Shown: positions 1 through 8,695 of the stretch, in pieces
Layout: every line of letters begins with the position of its first letter
Position numbering within the stretch: the stretch's first letter is position 1
Origin: Oscillospiraceae bacterium
GTDB lineage: Bacteria; Bacillota; Clostridia; Oscillospirales; Acutalibacteraceae
DNA: 28,438 nucleotides
Assembly: GCA_015066165.1 (NCBI GenBank)
Contig: SVOX01000005.1
Coordinates: 1-28,438 of the forward strand
Direction of reading: 5' to 3'
Notes under the pieces: generated by a model
The model's database searches: none
What the model saw: only the letters and a program-made list of their open reading frames with translations
What the model was told of the DNA's origin: nothing
Program-made: the position numbers and the translations under genes

Positions 1-334
1 AAACGTTATAAATTTCACCCGTGTACTTTTCGTTTCTGTAAACAAACGCTTCACGAAGCATTATGTTTTCAAGATAATTACCCGGACAGTTTATAAGAAG
101 CCGTGAATGAGGTCCCTCGTACGTGGTCTTATGTATCATACCCTTTGGTATGAACACAATGTCCCCTTTTTCCATTTCAAAAAGTTTGCCCTCTATTAAA
201 TAATGACATTCACCCTGTTCCAAATAATATATTTCATACATCGAATGATAATGTTTTAAACTTCTTCGCTCGGTTGCAAGGGCGGTTGTGTTATAAAAAA
301 AGTTTCTCACTTCTTCATAAACTGCATCAGCCAT
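1..334 (-). CDS. AraC-family transcriptional regulator, N-terminal sensor part (partial)
   Basis: The reading frame begins at ATG 334-332, with an AGGAAGTG ribosome binding site just upstream, and runs off the left edge of the window, so only about 111 N-terminal residues are visible. They form a cupin-like sensor: HYHSMYEIYYLEQGECHYLI followed by GDIVFIPKGMIHKT is the usual layout of AraC-type arabinose-binding domains (PF02311). The C-terminal helix-turn-helix would lie outside the window, so the family call rests on the sensor half. It is divergent from the galacturonate operon that starts at 477, which suggests that it is the local regulator of that operon. A stand-alone cupin protein is the alternative. 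Confidence 0.75.
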   Translation of the reverse strand, partial: MADAVYEEVRNFFYNTTALATERRSLKHYHSMYEIYYLEQGECHYLIEGKLFEMEKGDIVFIPKGMIHKTTYEGPHSRLLINCPGNYLENIMLREAFVYRNEKYTGEIYNV

Positions 335-476
335 ATTTATCACTTCCTTATAATATATATAGCATATAATATCAAAAAAGTAAAGAAAATAAATTGAAAT
401 TGTCAATAATTTTAAGGAAAGTAACGAAAAATTGATATATAATAAAAATGTAAAAAAATTTTTTGGAGGTTTCATT
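335..476. promoter_or_regulatory. Divergent control region between the AraC-type regulator and the galacturonate operon
   Basis: This AT-rich spacer separates the two divergent units. For the + operon a perfect TATAAT is at 438-443, but no good -35 is seen 16-18 bases upstream (AGGAAA at 415-420). An imperfect palindrome TTGAAATTGTCAA is at 394-406, where an activator could sit. For the regulator, TTTACT (384-379) and TATATA (361-356) are spaced by 17 bases on the minus strand. A strong GGAGG at 465-469 serves the ATG at 477. Activation by the AraC-type protein is inferred from layout only. Confidence 0.4.
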
Positions 477-1877
477 ATGAAATACGTAGGCAAAAAAGTT
501 GAAGACATTAAAATTGCTTATATCGGCGGCGGCTCACGTGGTTGGGCTTGGGGTCTTATGAGTGACCTTGCCAAAGCTGACGATATCAGCGGTACCGTTG
601 CTCTTTACGATATCGATAAAGAAGCGGCAAAAAACAACGCAATTATCGGTAACAGAATCGGCGACGTTGAAGGTTGCAAATCTGTATGGAAATACGAAGC
701 AACCGATACTATCGGCGAAGCACTTACAGGCGCAGATTTTGTTATTATTTCAATTCTTCCCGCTACCTTTAAAGAAATGGAATCTGACGTACACGTACCT
801 GAAAAGTACGGCATTTATCAAGCAGTTGGCGATACTGTAGGCCCTGGCGGTTACGTTCGTGCGCTTCGTACAGTTCCAATGTTTGAAGAAATTGCTTTAG
901 CAGTTAAAGAATACTGTCCTGAAGCATGGGTTATCAACTACACCAACCCAATGACAATTTGCGTTAAAGCACTTTACACCGCATTCCCTGAAATTAAGGC
1001 GTTCGGTTGCTGCCACGAAGTATTTGGTACTCAACTTCTTATGGCTAAAATGCTTGAAGAAAATCTTGGTATTGAAAAAGTTAACCGTGAAGACATTAAA
1101 GTAAATGTTGTTGGTGTTAACCACTTTACATGGCTTACTTCTGCATACTATCAAGGTATGGATTTATTCCCAATGTATAAAGAATTTGCCCAAAAATACT
1201 ACTATGAAGGTGTTACTACTGACTTTGGCGGCCACCTTAACGACTGTTTCTCATGTTGGCAAAGAGTTAAGTTCGACCTCTTTAAACGTTACGGCTACAT
1301 AGCAGCAGCGGGCGACCGTCACTTAGCAGAATTCTGCCCTGGTGACTGGTATTTACAAAGCCCTGAACAAGTTGAAGACTGGAAATTCGGTCTTACACCT
1401 GTTTCTTGGCGTTGGAACGACTTGTCAGAACGTTTGGCTAAGAGCGAACGTCTTGTAAAGGGTGAAGAAGAATTTGAACTCAAACCCACAGGCGAAGAAG
1501 GCGTTGAACAAATTCGCGCTATATTAGGTCTTCGCACTCTTGTTACCAACGTTAATATGCCTAACGTTGGCCAAGCACCAAATCTTCCAATGGGCGCAGT
1601 TGTTGAAACAAACGCTTCTTTCACTTGCGGTACAGTTACACCTGTTAATGCAGGTCCTATTCCTATGGAAATCTATCCGCTTATCGCTAAAATTTGCGGC
1701 AACCAAGAAATCATTGTTAAAGCTTGTTTCGACCGTGACCTTGAACTTGCTTTCTCTGCATTTGCTAATGACCAACTCGTTCGTTTACCGCTTCCAAAAG
1801 CACGTGAACTCTTTAACGAAATGGTTCTTAACACCAAGGAATACTTAACAATGTATGATTTAGGGGATTTAAAATAA
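477..1877 (+). CDS. GH4 alpha-galacturonidase (NAD+/Mn2+-dependent)
   Basis: This is a family 4 glycoside hydrolase of 466 residues. GH4 enzymes use NAD+ and a divalent metal and act by oxidation-elimination. The N-terminal Rossmann motif is KIAYIGGGSRGW. A conserved NPM is near Asn157, the metal-binding motif is Cys179-His180-Glu181-Val182, and GVNHFTW has His216. The CHEV motif is described for the alpha-galacturonidase subgroup (LplD of Bacillus subtilis), and the genes that follow encode the galacturonate pathway, so the substrate is probably galacturonate at the non-reducing end of short pectin fragments. The start at 477 is chosen for its GGAGG 7 bases upstream; an upstream in-frame TTG at 432 lacks a site. 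There is no signal peptide, so it acts in the cytoplasm. Its stop codon overlaps the uxaB start. Confidence 0.9.
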   Translation: MKYVGKKVEDIKIAYIGGGSRGWAWGLMSDLAKADDISGTVALYDIDKEAAKNNAIIGNRIGDVEGCKSVWKYEATDTIGEALTGADFVIISILPATFKEMESDVHVPEKYGIYQAVGDTVGPGGYVRALRTVPMFEEIALAVKEYCPEAWVINYTNPMTICVKALYTAFPEIKAFGCCHEVFGTQLLMAKMLEENLGIEKVNREDIKVNVVGVNHFTWLTSAYYQGMDLFPMYKEFAQKYYYEGVTTDFGGHLNDCFSCWQRVKFDLFKRYGYIAAAGDRHLAEFCPGDWYLQSPEQVEDWKFGLTPVSWRWNDLSERLAKSERLVKGEEEFELKPTGEEGVEQIRAILGLRTLVTNVNMPNVGQAPNLPMGAVVETNASFTCGTVTPVNAGPIPMEIYPLIAKICGNQEIIVKACFDRDLELAFSAFANDQLVRLPLPKARELFNEMVLNTKEYLTMYDLGDLK

Positions 1878-3169
1878 TGCTTAATAAAACTATTCGTCCT
1901 GAAAAAGTTATCCAATTTGGCGAAGGCGGTTTTTTACGTGGCTTCGTTGACTGGATTTTACAAATCACAAATGAAAAAACCGATTTTGACGGTTCTGTAG
2001 TAGTAGTACAACCTATAGAAAAAGGTATGTGCGAAATGTTAGAAGCACAAAACTGTGTTTACACCCACGTTATGCGCGGTCTTAAAGACGGCAAACCCAC
2101 AGTTGATAAGAAATTTATCGACGTAATTTCACGCACAGTTGAGCCCTATAAAAATTGGGATTCTTACATGGCTTTGGCAGAAAACCCTGATTTCAGATTT
2201 GTGGTTTCAAACACAACCGAATCGGGTATTTGCTTTGATAAAAACGACAAAGCAGAAAATGCACCTCAAATCACTTTTCCTGCAAAAGTTACTTTACTTC
2301 TTAAAAAGCGTTTTGATTTGGGACTTTCGGGTTTTGTTTTCTTGCCATGCGAACTCATTAACAAAAACGGTGAAACCTTAAAGCAATACATTCTCGACTA
2401 TGCTGATTTGTGGGGCTTTGGCGCCGAATTTAAAGCATATGTAGAAAATGAAAACACTTTTTGCAACACTCTTGTTGACCGTATTGTTACCGGTTACCCA
2501 AGAGATGAGAAAATCGATGTTGGCTACACCGATAATATGCTCAACACAAGTGAACTTTTTCACCTTTGGGTTATCGAAGGCGATAGCGAGTTCTTGAAAG
2601 AACTCCCACTTGACAAAACCGGTCTTAACATCATTATTACCGATAATTTGGAGCGTTACCGCACCCGCAAAGTTCGTATTTTAAACGGTGCCCATACCTC
2701 AATGATTCCTTACGCTATGCTTGAAAACATTGAAACTGTTGGCGACTGTATGGATGATGAAAATATGTCGAACTTTGTTAAAAAATGTGTTTACGACGAA
2801 ATTATTCCAACACTCGATTTACCGTCAGCCGAACTTATCGACTATGCTGACAATGTTTTTGAACGCTTCCGCAACCCATTTATCAAACACCTTTGCGCTT
2901 CAATTTCACTAAACTCTGTCAGCAAGTTCAAGGTTCGTGTTTTGCCGTCATTACTTGAATATATCAAACGTGAAGGCAAAAAACCAGAATATCTTTTAAC
3001 ATCATTTGCAAAACTTATTAAGTTTTATAAGACCGATATGACAAACGACGACCCCAAAGTTTGCGAATTTATGAAAACTGCAACTGTAAAAGAAATTTTA
3101 GCAAATACTGAACTTTGGGATGAAGATTTGTCCTACCTTGCAGATGACATTATGGAGAAGATGAACTAA
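1877..3169 (+). CDS. uxaB: Tagaturonate reductase (altronate oxidoreductase)
   Basis: This NADH-dependent enzyme reduces D-tagaturonate to D-altronate, the second step of galacturonate catabolism. The protein has 430 residues and belongs to the long-chain mannitol dehydrogenase family. The N-terminal IQFGEGGFLRGFVDW is typical of UxaB. The family's catalytic Lys-x4-Asn-x2-His is present as Lys265, Asn270 and His273 (KVRILNGAH). It starts in a one-base TAATG overlap with the GH4 stop and ends in the same kind of overlap with uxaA, so translation is probably coupled. Fructuronate reductase (UxuB) is a paralogue, but the UxaB-like start and the neighbouring uxaA favour tagaturonate. Confidence 0.92.
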   Translation: MLNKTIRPEKVIQFGEGGFLRGFVDWILQITNEKTDFDGSVVVVQPIEKGMCEMLEAQNCVYTHVMRGLKDGKPTVDKKFIDVISRTVEPYKNWDSYMALAENPDFRFVVSNTTESGICFDKNDKAENAPQITFPAKVTLLLKKRFDLGLSGFVFLPCELINKNGETLKQYILDYADLWGFGAEFKAYVENENTFCNTLVDRIVTGYPRDEKIDVGYTDNMLNTSELFHLWVIEGDSEFLKELPLDKTGLNIIITDNLERYRTRKVRILNGAHTSMIPYAMLENIETVGDCMDDENMSNFVKKCVYDEIIPTLDLPSAELIDYADNVFERFRNPFIKHLCASISLNSVSKFKVRVLPSLLEYIKREGKKPEYLLTSFAKLIKFYKTDMTNDDPKVCEFMKTATVKEILANTELWDEDLSYLADDIMEKMN

Positions 3170-4548
3170 TGATAATTCATAAACTCGACAATGTGGAAGT
3201 GAATTTAGAAAACGGTCACAAATACGCCCTTCGTGATATAAAAAAGGGTGAAAATATCATAAAATACGGCAACCCCATAGGTCATGCAGTAGAAGATATT
3301 AAAAAAGGCGACCACGTTCACTCACACAACATAAAAACAAACCTCAGCAGTAATCTTGAATACACCTACAAGCCCGACTTTATCCCTACTGTCAAGGTTG
3401 AAAGCGACCAAACATTTATGGGTTACGTAAGAGAAGACGGCCAAGTTGGTATTCGCAACGAAATTTGGATTATCAACACCGTTGGCTGTGTAAACAAGAT
3501 TGCAAAAAAATTAGCAGAACTTACGGGTGCTCACCACTTTGAGCACCCATTTGGCTGTTCTCAATTGGGCGACGACCAAACCAAAACCCAACTCATTTTA
3601 AAGGGGCTTGTAAACCACCCCAACGCTGCAGGTGTTTTGGTATTAGGGCTTGGTTGTGAAAACAATAATATTCCCGTTTTTAAGGAAGTTTTAGGCAAAT
3701 GGAACGACCGCCGTGTTAAATTTATGAACACCCAAGATTTCGACGATGATATTGCCGAAGGTGTTCGCCTTATAAACGAACTAAAAGAATATGCCAATAC
3801 CTTTAAGCGTGAACCTATCCCGATTAGTAAACTTAAAATCGGTCTTAAATGCGGCGGCAGTGACGGTTTTAGCGGCATTACCGCAAACCCGCTTGTTGGC
3901 TCTTTTTCAGATTCGCTTATTTCAAAAGGCGGCAGTTGTGTTATGACCGAAGTTCCTGAAATGTTTGGCGCCGAGCATTTACTTATGAAGCGTTGCCCAA
4001 CACAAGAACTTTTCCAAAAAACAGTAGCGCTTATTAACAACTTTAAAGACTATTTTACCCGTCATAATCAAGTAATCTATGAAAATCCGTCACCTGGTAA
4101 TAAAGCCGGCGGTATTACAACTTTGGAAGAAAAATCGCTCGGTTGTATTCAAAAAGGCGGTCTTTCGGAAGTTGTAGATGTGCTTGATTACGGTGACAAA
4201 GCCCAAAAGAACGGTCTTAACCTTTTAAACGGCCCCGGCAACGACATTGTCGCTATTACCAACCTTACCGCAGCGGGTGCACATATTATTTTGTTCACAA
4301 CAGGAAGAGGCACACCTATAGGTGCTCCGGTTCCAACCGTAAAAATTGCAACTAACAATAATATCGCAACCCGTAAGAGTAATTGGATTGATTTTGACGC
4401 GTCACCTTTACTTACAGGTACTTCTATGGAAGATCTTACCGAAAAACTTACCGACTATGTAATCAGCGTAGCTTCGGGCAAGGAAACCCGTAACGAAGAA
4501 AACGACTATCGTGAAATTTCTATCTTCAAAGACGGTATTGTACTTTAA
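3169..4548 (+). CDS. uxaA: Altronate dehydratase
   Basis: UxaA dehydrates D-altronate to 2-keto-3-deoxygluconate. The 459 residues hold an N-terminal SAF domain (about 1-75, with GHAVEDIKKGDHVHSHN) fused to the large dehydratase domain that starts at MGYVREDGQVGIRNE, so this is the full two-domain form. Conserved cysteines that probably serve the iron site are in FGCSQ (Cys130), LGCENN (Cys163) and KCGGSDGFSG (Cys228). It overlaps uxaB by one base. Galactarate dehydratase (GarD) is related, but the uxaB and uxaC neighbours point to altronate. The next gene follows after 17 bases with a fresh AAAGGAG site. Confidence 0.92.
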   Translation: MIIHKLDNVEVNLENGHKYALRDIKKGENIIKYGNPIGHAVEDIKKGDHVHSHNIKTNLSSNLEYTYKPDFIPTVKVESDQTFMGYVREDGQVGIRNEIWIINTVGCVNKIAKKLAELTGAHHFEHPFGCSQLGDDQTKTQLILKGLVNHPNAAGVLVLGLGCENNNIPVFKEVLGKWNDRRVKFMNTQDFDDDIAEGVRLINELKEYANTFKREPIPISKLKIGLKCGGSDGFSGITANPLVGSFSDSLISKGGSCVMTEVPEMFGAEHLLMKRCPTQELFQKTVALINNFKDYFTRHNQVIYENPSPGNKAGGITTLEEKSLGCIQKGGLSEVVDVLDYGDKAQKNGLNLLNGPGNDIVAITNLTAAGAHIILFTTGRGTPIGAPVPTVKIATNNNIATRKSNWIDFDASPLLTGTSMEDLTEKLTDYVISVASGKETRNEENDYREISIFKDGIVL

Positions 4549-4565
4549 TTTAAAGGAGTATATTT

Positions 4566-5933
4566 ATGGGTATTATAAATAAAGATTTTTTCTTGACTAA
4601 CGAAACCGCAAAAAAACTTTATCACGACTTTGCGGAAAACCTACCAATTATTGACTATCACTGCCACTTGGTTCCCAAAATGATAGCAGAAGACTACCGT
4701 TTTGAAGATGCTTATGATTTATTCCTTGGCGGTGACCATTATAAATGGCGTCAAATGCGTACTTTCGGCATTGATGAAGAATATATCACAGGCAACAAAG
4801 ACCGTTACGAAAAATGGGTTGGTTTTTGCCGTGTTATGCCTTATCTCATAGGCAATCCAATTTATCACTGGACCGCTTTGGAACTCAAGCGTTACTTTGA
4901 TATTGACGAGCCACTTTCTGAAAAGAACGCAAAAGAAGTTTGGGACAAGTGTAACGAACTTTTAAAACGCCCTGACTTTTCAGCTCAAAATCTTATTAAA
5001 AAATCTAATGTAGAAGTTATTTGCACAACTGACGACCCTGCTGATGATTTAAAATACCACATACAACTTCGCGAACAGGGCTTTTCTACCAAAGTTTTAC
5101 CAACCTTCCGCCCCGACAAACTTGTTAACATTGAAAAAGGCGAATTTTTGGGTTATATTGAAGCCAACGGCATTGATTCTTATGAAAAAGCATGTAGTTG
5201 GATGGCAGAACGTATTGCATTATTTAACGATAACGGTTGCCGTCTTTCCGACCACGCTTTAGAATACGTTCCGTTTGCAGTGGGCGACGCTAAAGCGGTT
5301 TTCGATAAAAAGGTCAAGGGTGAAGAATTAACTTTAGAAGAAATCGACACCTTTAAAACCGCTATGCTTAAAGTTTGCGCAGTAGAATACACAAAACTTG
5401 GTTGGACAATGCAACTTCACATTGGCGCACTTCGCAACAACAACAGCCGTATGTTTGAAAAGTTGGGCGCTGATACCGGTTTTGACTCTATTAACGACCT
5501 TTGCATTGCTGAAAAACTTTCTGCATTTATGAATTATCTCGATACCGACGATATTCTACCTAAAACTATTCTCTACACTTTGAACCCCAAAGATAACTAT
5601 GTTTTGGGAACAATGCTCGGCAACTTCCAAAAAGGACCCGACGTTTCTAAAATTCAATTTGGATCTGGCTGGTGGTTTAATGATAACGCAAGCGGTATGG
5701 TAGCACAAATGGATGCTTTGGCAAACCTTGGAAACCTTGGTAAATTTGTGGGTATGCTTACCGACTCAAGAAGTTTCGTTTCTTACCCCCGTCACGAATA
5801 TTTTAGAAGAATACTTTGTAATATGATAGGTGGTTGGGTTGAAGACGGTCTTTATCCTAAAGACTTCGACGCACTTAAAAACATTGTTGAAGGTGTTTGT
5901 TACCGTAACGCTAAAGACTACTTCAAGTTTTAA
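4566..5933 (+). CDS. uxaC: Uronate (glucuronate/galacturonate) isomerase
   Basis: UxaC interconverts galacturonate with tagaturonate, and glucuronate with fructuronate, and so feeds UxaB. It has 455 residues, close to the family's usual 460-470. The amidohydrolase-type metal motif His32-x-His34 is in DYHCHL. Other family landmarks visible are WTALELKRYF, the TTDDPADDL segment, and MQLHIGALRNNN followed later by DSRSFVSYPRHEYFRR. AAAGGAG at 4552-4558 lies 7 bases before the ATG. With uxaB and uxaA it completes conversion of galacturonate to KDG; KDG kinase and aldolase must be encoded elsewhere. Confidence 0.95.
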   Translation: MGIINKDFFLTNETAKKLYHDFAENLPIIDYHCHLVPKMIAEDYRFEDAYDLFLGGDHYKWRQMRTFGIDEEYITGNKDRYEKWVGFCRVMPYLIGNPIYHWTALELKRYFDIDEPLSEKNAKEVWDKCNELLKRPDFSAQNLIKKSNVEVICTTDDPADDLKYHIQLREQGFSTKVLPTFRPDKLVNIEKGEFLGYIEANGIDSYEKACSWMAERIALFNDNGCRLSDHALEYVPFAVGDAKAVFDKKVKGEELTLEEIDTFKTAMLKVCAVEYTKLGWTMQLHIGALRNNNSRMFEKLGADTGFDSINDLCIAEKLSAFMNYLDTDDILPKTILYTLNPKDNYVLGTMLGNFQKGPDVSKIQFGSGWWFNDNASGMVAQMDALANLGNLGKFVGMLTDSRSFVSYPRHEYFRRILCNMIGGWVEDGLYPKDFDALKNIVEGVCYRNAKDYFKF

Positions 5934-5944
5934 GGAGATTTATT

Positions 5945-7414
5945 ATGTACTTTAAAAAAGCAACTCCCGAAAGCGTTGGTATTAATTCTTGTGAAATTAC
6001 AAAAATGATAAACGCTATAAATAAGCATAATATTCCCTTGCATTCACTTCTTATAGCACGTGGCGATAAACTTATAAGTGAAAATTATTGGGCACCAATA
6101 AAAGCCCAAGATAATCACCGTATGTATTCACAAACAAAAAGTTACGTGGGTATGGCTGTTAGTCAACTTATTGCCGAAGGAAAACTTGGTCTTGACGATA
6201 AAATAATAGACCACTTCCCCGAATATTTGCCCGAAGAAGTGCATCCTTATTTGGCGGCTCAAACCATTGAACATATGCTTAATATGCACACCTGTTTTAC
6301 CGATTGTCCTTGGTTTGAAAATCACGACGGTGACCGTGTTAAGTACTATTTCTCAATGAAACCCGTTCACTACCCCGGCACAGTTTACTATTACGACAGC
6401 ACCGGTTCGTTTGTGCTTGGTGCTTTGGTTCAAAAAATAACAGGTAAAACTTTCCTTGATTATTTAAAAGATAAAGCGCTTACAAAAATCGGCTTTTCTG
6501 AAAATTCAAAAGTGCTCACCTGCCCCGGTGGATTTGCTTGGGGTGATTCGGCTTTGCTTTGTACTCCAATGGATATGCTTCTTTTTGCCCGTTTACTTGC
6601 AAACAAGGGCGAATGGAACGGTGAACAACTTCTCGACAGAAACGCCGTAGAACAAACCATTGCTGTTCCCTGTTCTTGCGGCGGTGCGGGCGGTTATATC
6701 TTCTCAGGCCTTGGTTACGGCAGACAAGTTTGGCGTACTTATGAAGACAGTTTCAGTTTCTTTGGTATGCACTGCCAGTTTATGATTCACAACCCCAAAA
6801 CCGATATTACAATGGTTTGTACTGCGGGTTGTCAGCGTGGCAGTTCGGGTCTTGCTAAAGAGGTTATCTATGGTTCGTTCTTTGATTTTATTGTTGATAA
6901 AGCAAAGGATACCGCTTTACCCGAAAGTGAAGCATATGATGAACTTCTTGCTTTATCAAGTTCATTAAAACTTACCACCGTTTGCGGTAACGACACTTCT
7001 ATTATTGCCGACCAAATAAACGGTAAAACCTTTAAAATGGAAGAAAACCCAATGGGTGTTAAAGAGTTTACCATTAAACTTGACGGCAAATACGGTGAAT
7101 TTTGCTATGTAAACGCTCAAGGAAATAAAACAATTAAGTTTGGTATCAAAGAGAACGTATTACAGCAATTTCCCGAAATTGGCTATTCAAAAGACCTTGG
7201 CGGTGTCAGAACCCAAGACCACACCTACCTTTGCGCTGCTTCTGCCTGTTGGACCCAAGATAATAAGTTTAAACTTTTAACACAAATTATTGATGAATAT
7301 ATCGGTACTTTGGATGTTATTGTTGGCTTTAACGACGGCAAGGCAGTACTTCAAATGATTGGTGACGCCGAAGATTTCTTAAAAGAATATAACGGCTACG
7401 CTACAAGTAAATAA
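5945..7414 (+). CDS. Beta-lactamase-fold serine hydrolase (putative esterase)
   Basis: This 489-residue protein belongs to the serine hydrolase family related to class C beta-lactamases and EstB esterases. The nucleophile motif S-x-x-K is Ser62-Gln-Thr-Lys65 (MYSQTKSYVGMA). A Tyr motif YYDSTGSFVLG (Tyr150) takes the place of Y-x-N, and GMHCQF near residue 277 falls where the third motif is expected. There is no signal peptide, so it should be cytoplasmic, which argues against a cell-wall role. It lies 11 bases after uxaC with its own AAGGAG site and is the last gene of the uronate operon. Removal of acetyl or methyl esters from imported oligogalacturonides would fit, but that is inference. 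The C-terminal third (about 350-489) is a separate beta-rich domain I do not recognise. Confidence 0.8.
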   Translation: MYFKKATPESVGINSCEITKMINAINKHNIPLHSLLIARGDKLISENYWAPIKAQDNHRMYSQTKSYVGMAVSQLIAEGKLGLDDKIIDHFPEYLPEEVHPYLAAQTIEHMLNMHTCFTDCPWFENHDGDRVKYYFSMKPVHYPGTVYYYDSTGSFVLGALVQKITGKTFLDYLKDKALTKIGFSENSKVLTCPGGFAWGDSALLCTPMDMLLFARLLANKGEWNGEQLLDRNAVEQTIAVPCSCGGAGGYIFSGLGYGRQVWRTYEDSFSFFGMHCQFMIHNPKTDITMVCTAGCQRGSSGLAKEVIYGSFFDFIVDKAKDTALPESEAYDELLALSSSLKLTTVCGNDTSIIADQINGKTFKMEENPMGVKEFTIKLDGKYGEFCYVNAQGNKTIKFGIKENVLQQFPEIGYSKDLGGVRTQDHTYLCAASACWTQDNKFKLLTQIIDEYIGTLDVIVGFNDGKAVLQMIGDAEDFLKEYNGYATSK

Positions 7415-7418
7415 AATA

Positions 7419-7450
7419 AAAAATGCTTTCTCAAAAGAGAAAGCATTTTT
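7419..7450. terminator. Bidirectional intrinsic terminator
   Basis: A 14-bp perfect stem (7419-7432 with 7437-7450, core ATGCTTTCTC/GAGAAAGCAT) closes an AAAA loop, and A/T tracts flank both sides. It lies 5 bases after the serine hydrolase stop and 4 bases before the convergent kinase stop, so it can end both transcripts. Confidence 0.9.
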
Positions 7451-7453
7451 ATT

Positions 7454-8542
7454 TTAACAGTATTTCTTTACAATTTCCTTTAAGGTGTCCCAATTATCTT
7501 CCATTTCTTTAACAAGTTTAAACTGAGTACGGCAACGGTCCAAATTATGCTCAGGGTATTTTGTTTTAAAATATGTATCACCCGCAAGGTAGTCAGTCAA
7601 AAAACGCATACCGCATTCAATGGTCATCATTTTTGCGCCTTCGGGAAGCAACATGATTTCACTCGGTTTAAAATCGTCTTTTAAATTTTCTAAAAAGCCC
7701 TCGGTATAAGCTTTAAAAAGACCGATATCAAGTTTTACTTTGCTTAAATCTTTTTCGTCTTCTGCCGCAGTAGAAGCACCAAAACGAATAGAATCGCCAA
7801 AATCAGTAACCGAAAAACCCGGCATTATTGTATCAAGGTCAATAACACAAAGGGCTGTACGGGTATTTTTATCAAGCATAACGTTATTTAACTTTGTGTC
7901 ATTATGACTTACACGTAACGGTAACTCGCCACGCTTGTTGGCATCAAGCAATACACTGTAAAAACTTTCCCGTTCTTTAACGAAAGCAATTTCCGCTTCA
8001 ACTTCCTTTGCCCTACCGCAAACATCTTGACTAACCGCTTTTAAAAAGTCGTTATATCTTTTTGGTGTGTTATGAAAATCTTTTATTGTTTCAAACAAAC
8101 TCTCTGCAGGAAATGATGCTAAATCCTTTTGAAACTTGCCAAACGCCTTTGCACATTCTTTAAAATCTTCAACACTTTCGGGACGTTCAAGACAAAGTGA
8201 ATCGGTAACAAACTCGTAAACACGCCAACATCTGCCACTTTCGTCTATATGATATGCTTCGCCGTTTGCTTTTTTAATAAGTATTAAATTTTCACGGGGA
8301 TTATTGGACTTGGCTTTTAAATAGTCGGTCACTTTTTCAATATTACTCATAACTTCCGCAGGTATGAAAATTTTAGTATTTATCGACTGCAAAATATACT
8401 GATGTTCTCCCTTTTCGGTATCGCAAACCACCAAAAAAGTATCGTTAATATGGCCGTTACCATAGGGCTCACAGTACTTTACCTTGCCCTCAATCAAGAA
8501 ATTTTCCACTTGCTTTAAAGCGTCTAATTTTAATTCATTCAT
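7454..8542 (-). CDS. nahK: N-acetylhexosamine 1-kinase-like phosphotransferase
   Basis: This is a 362-residue kinase of the APH/choline-kinase fold. The catalytic loop RVSHNDTKLNNVMLD (Asp215) and the metal-binding CVIDLDTIMPG...DFGDSIRFG match NahK of the Bifidobacterium lacto-N-biose pathway, which phosphorylates GlcNAc or GalNAc at C1; the usual length is about 360. The N-terminal GNGHINDTFLV is also NahK-like. The ATG at 8542 is chosen for the GAGGTG at 8549-8554; an in-frame GTG 9 bases further upstream lies within that site. The natural partner is GalT, and a class II galT is at 17920, although in a separate unit. A more general homoserine/choline-type kinase is a less likely reading. 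It is monocistronic, with its own promoter and terminator. Confidence 0.8.
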   Translation of the reverse strand: MNELKLDALKQVENFLIEGKVKYCEPYGNGHINDTFLVVCDTEKGEHQYILQSINTKIFIPAEVMSNIEKVTDYLKAKSNNPRENLILIKKANGEAYHIDESGRCWRVYEFVTDSLCLERPESVEDFKECAKAFGKFQKDLASFPAESLFETIKDFHNTPKRYNDFLKAVSQDVCGRAKEVEAEIAFVKERESFYSVLLDANKRGELPLRVSHNDTKLNNVMLDKNTRTALCVIDLDTIMPGFSVTDFGDSIRFGASTAAEDEKDLSKVKLDIGLFKAYTEGFLENLKDDFKPSEIMLLPEGAKMMTIECGMRFLTDYLAGDTYFKTKYPEHNLDRCRTQFKLVKEMEDNWDTLKEIVKKYC

Positions 8543-8563
8543 ATAAAACACCTCAACACCCGA

Positions 8564-8592
8564 ATTATATCACTCGGTATTTTAAAAAGCAA
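8564..8592 (-). promoter_or_regulatory. Promoter of the nahK-like gene
   Basis: On the minus strand TTGCTT (8592-8587) and a perfect TATAAT (8569-8564) are spaced by 17 bases and lie just upstream of the kinase ribosome binding site. The -35 is weak. Confidence 0.55.
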
Positions 8593-8628
8593 TATAGTTA
8601 TATAAATTTAAAGATAAAATATACAAAA

Positions 8629-8658
8629 TCCCCGATAGATTTGAAATTCTATCGGGGA
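8629..8658 (-). terminator. Intrinsic terminator of the nrdD-nrdG-dut operon
   Basis: An 11-bp stem (TCCCCGATAGA, 8629-8639, with 8648-8658) has an 8-base loop and, on the minus strand, is followed by ATTTTGTATATTTT. It lies 38 bases after the dut stop and upstream of the nahK promoter. Confidence 0.85.
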
Positions 8659-8695
8659 ATAATCTTATAACAAAGACTTTACAAATTCAAAATCT

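Noticed and set aside
432..476. N-terminal extension of the GH4 gene from TTG 432
   Set aside because: It has no ribosome site and overlaps the -10 box; GGAGG points to ATG 477.
3561..4040. 159-codon minus-strand open frame inside uxaA
   Set aside because: It is antisense to a confident gene and its composition matches no protein family.
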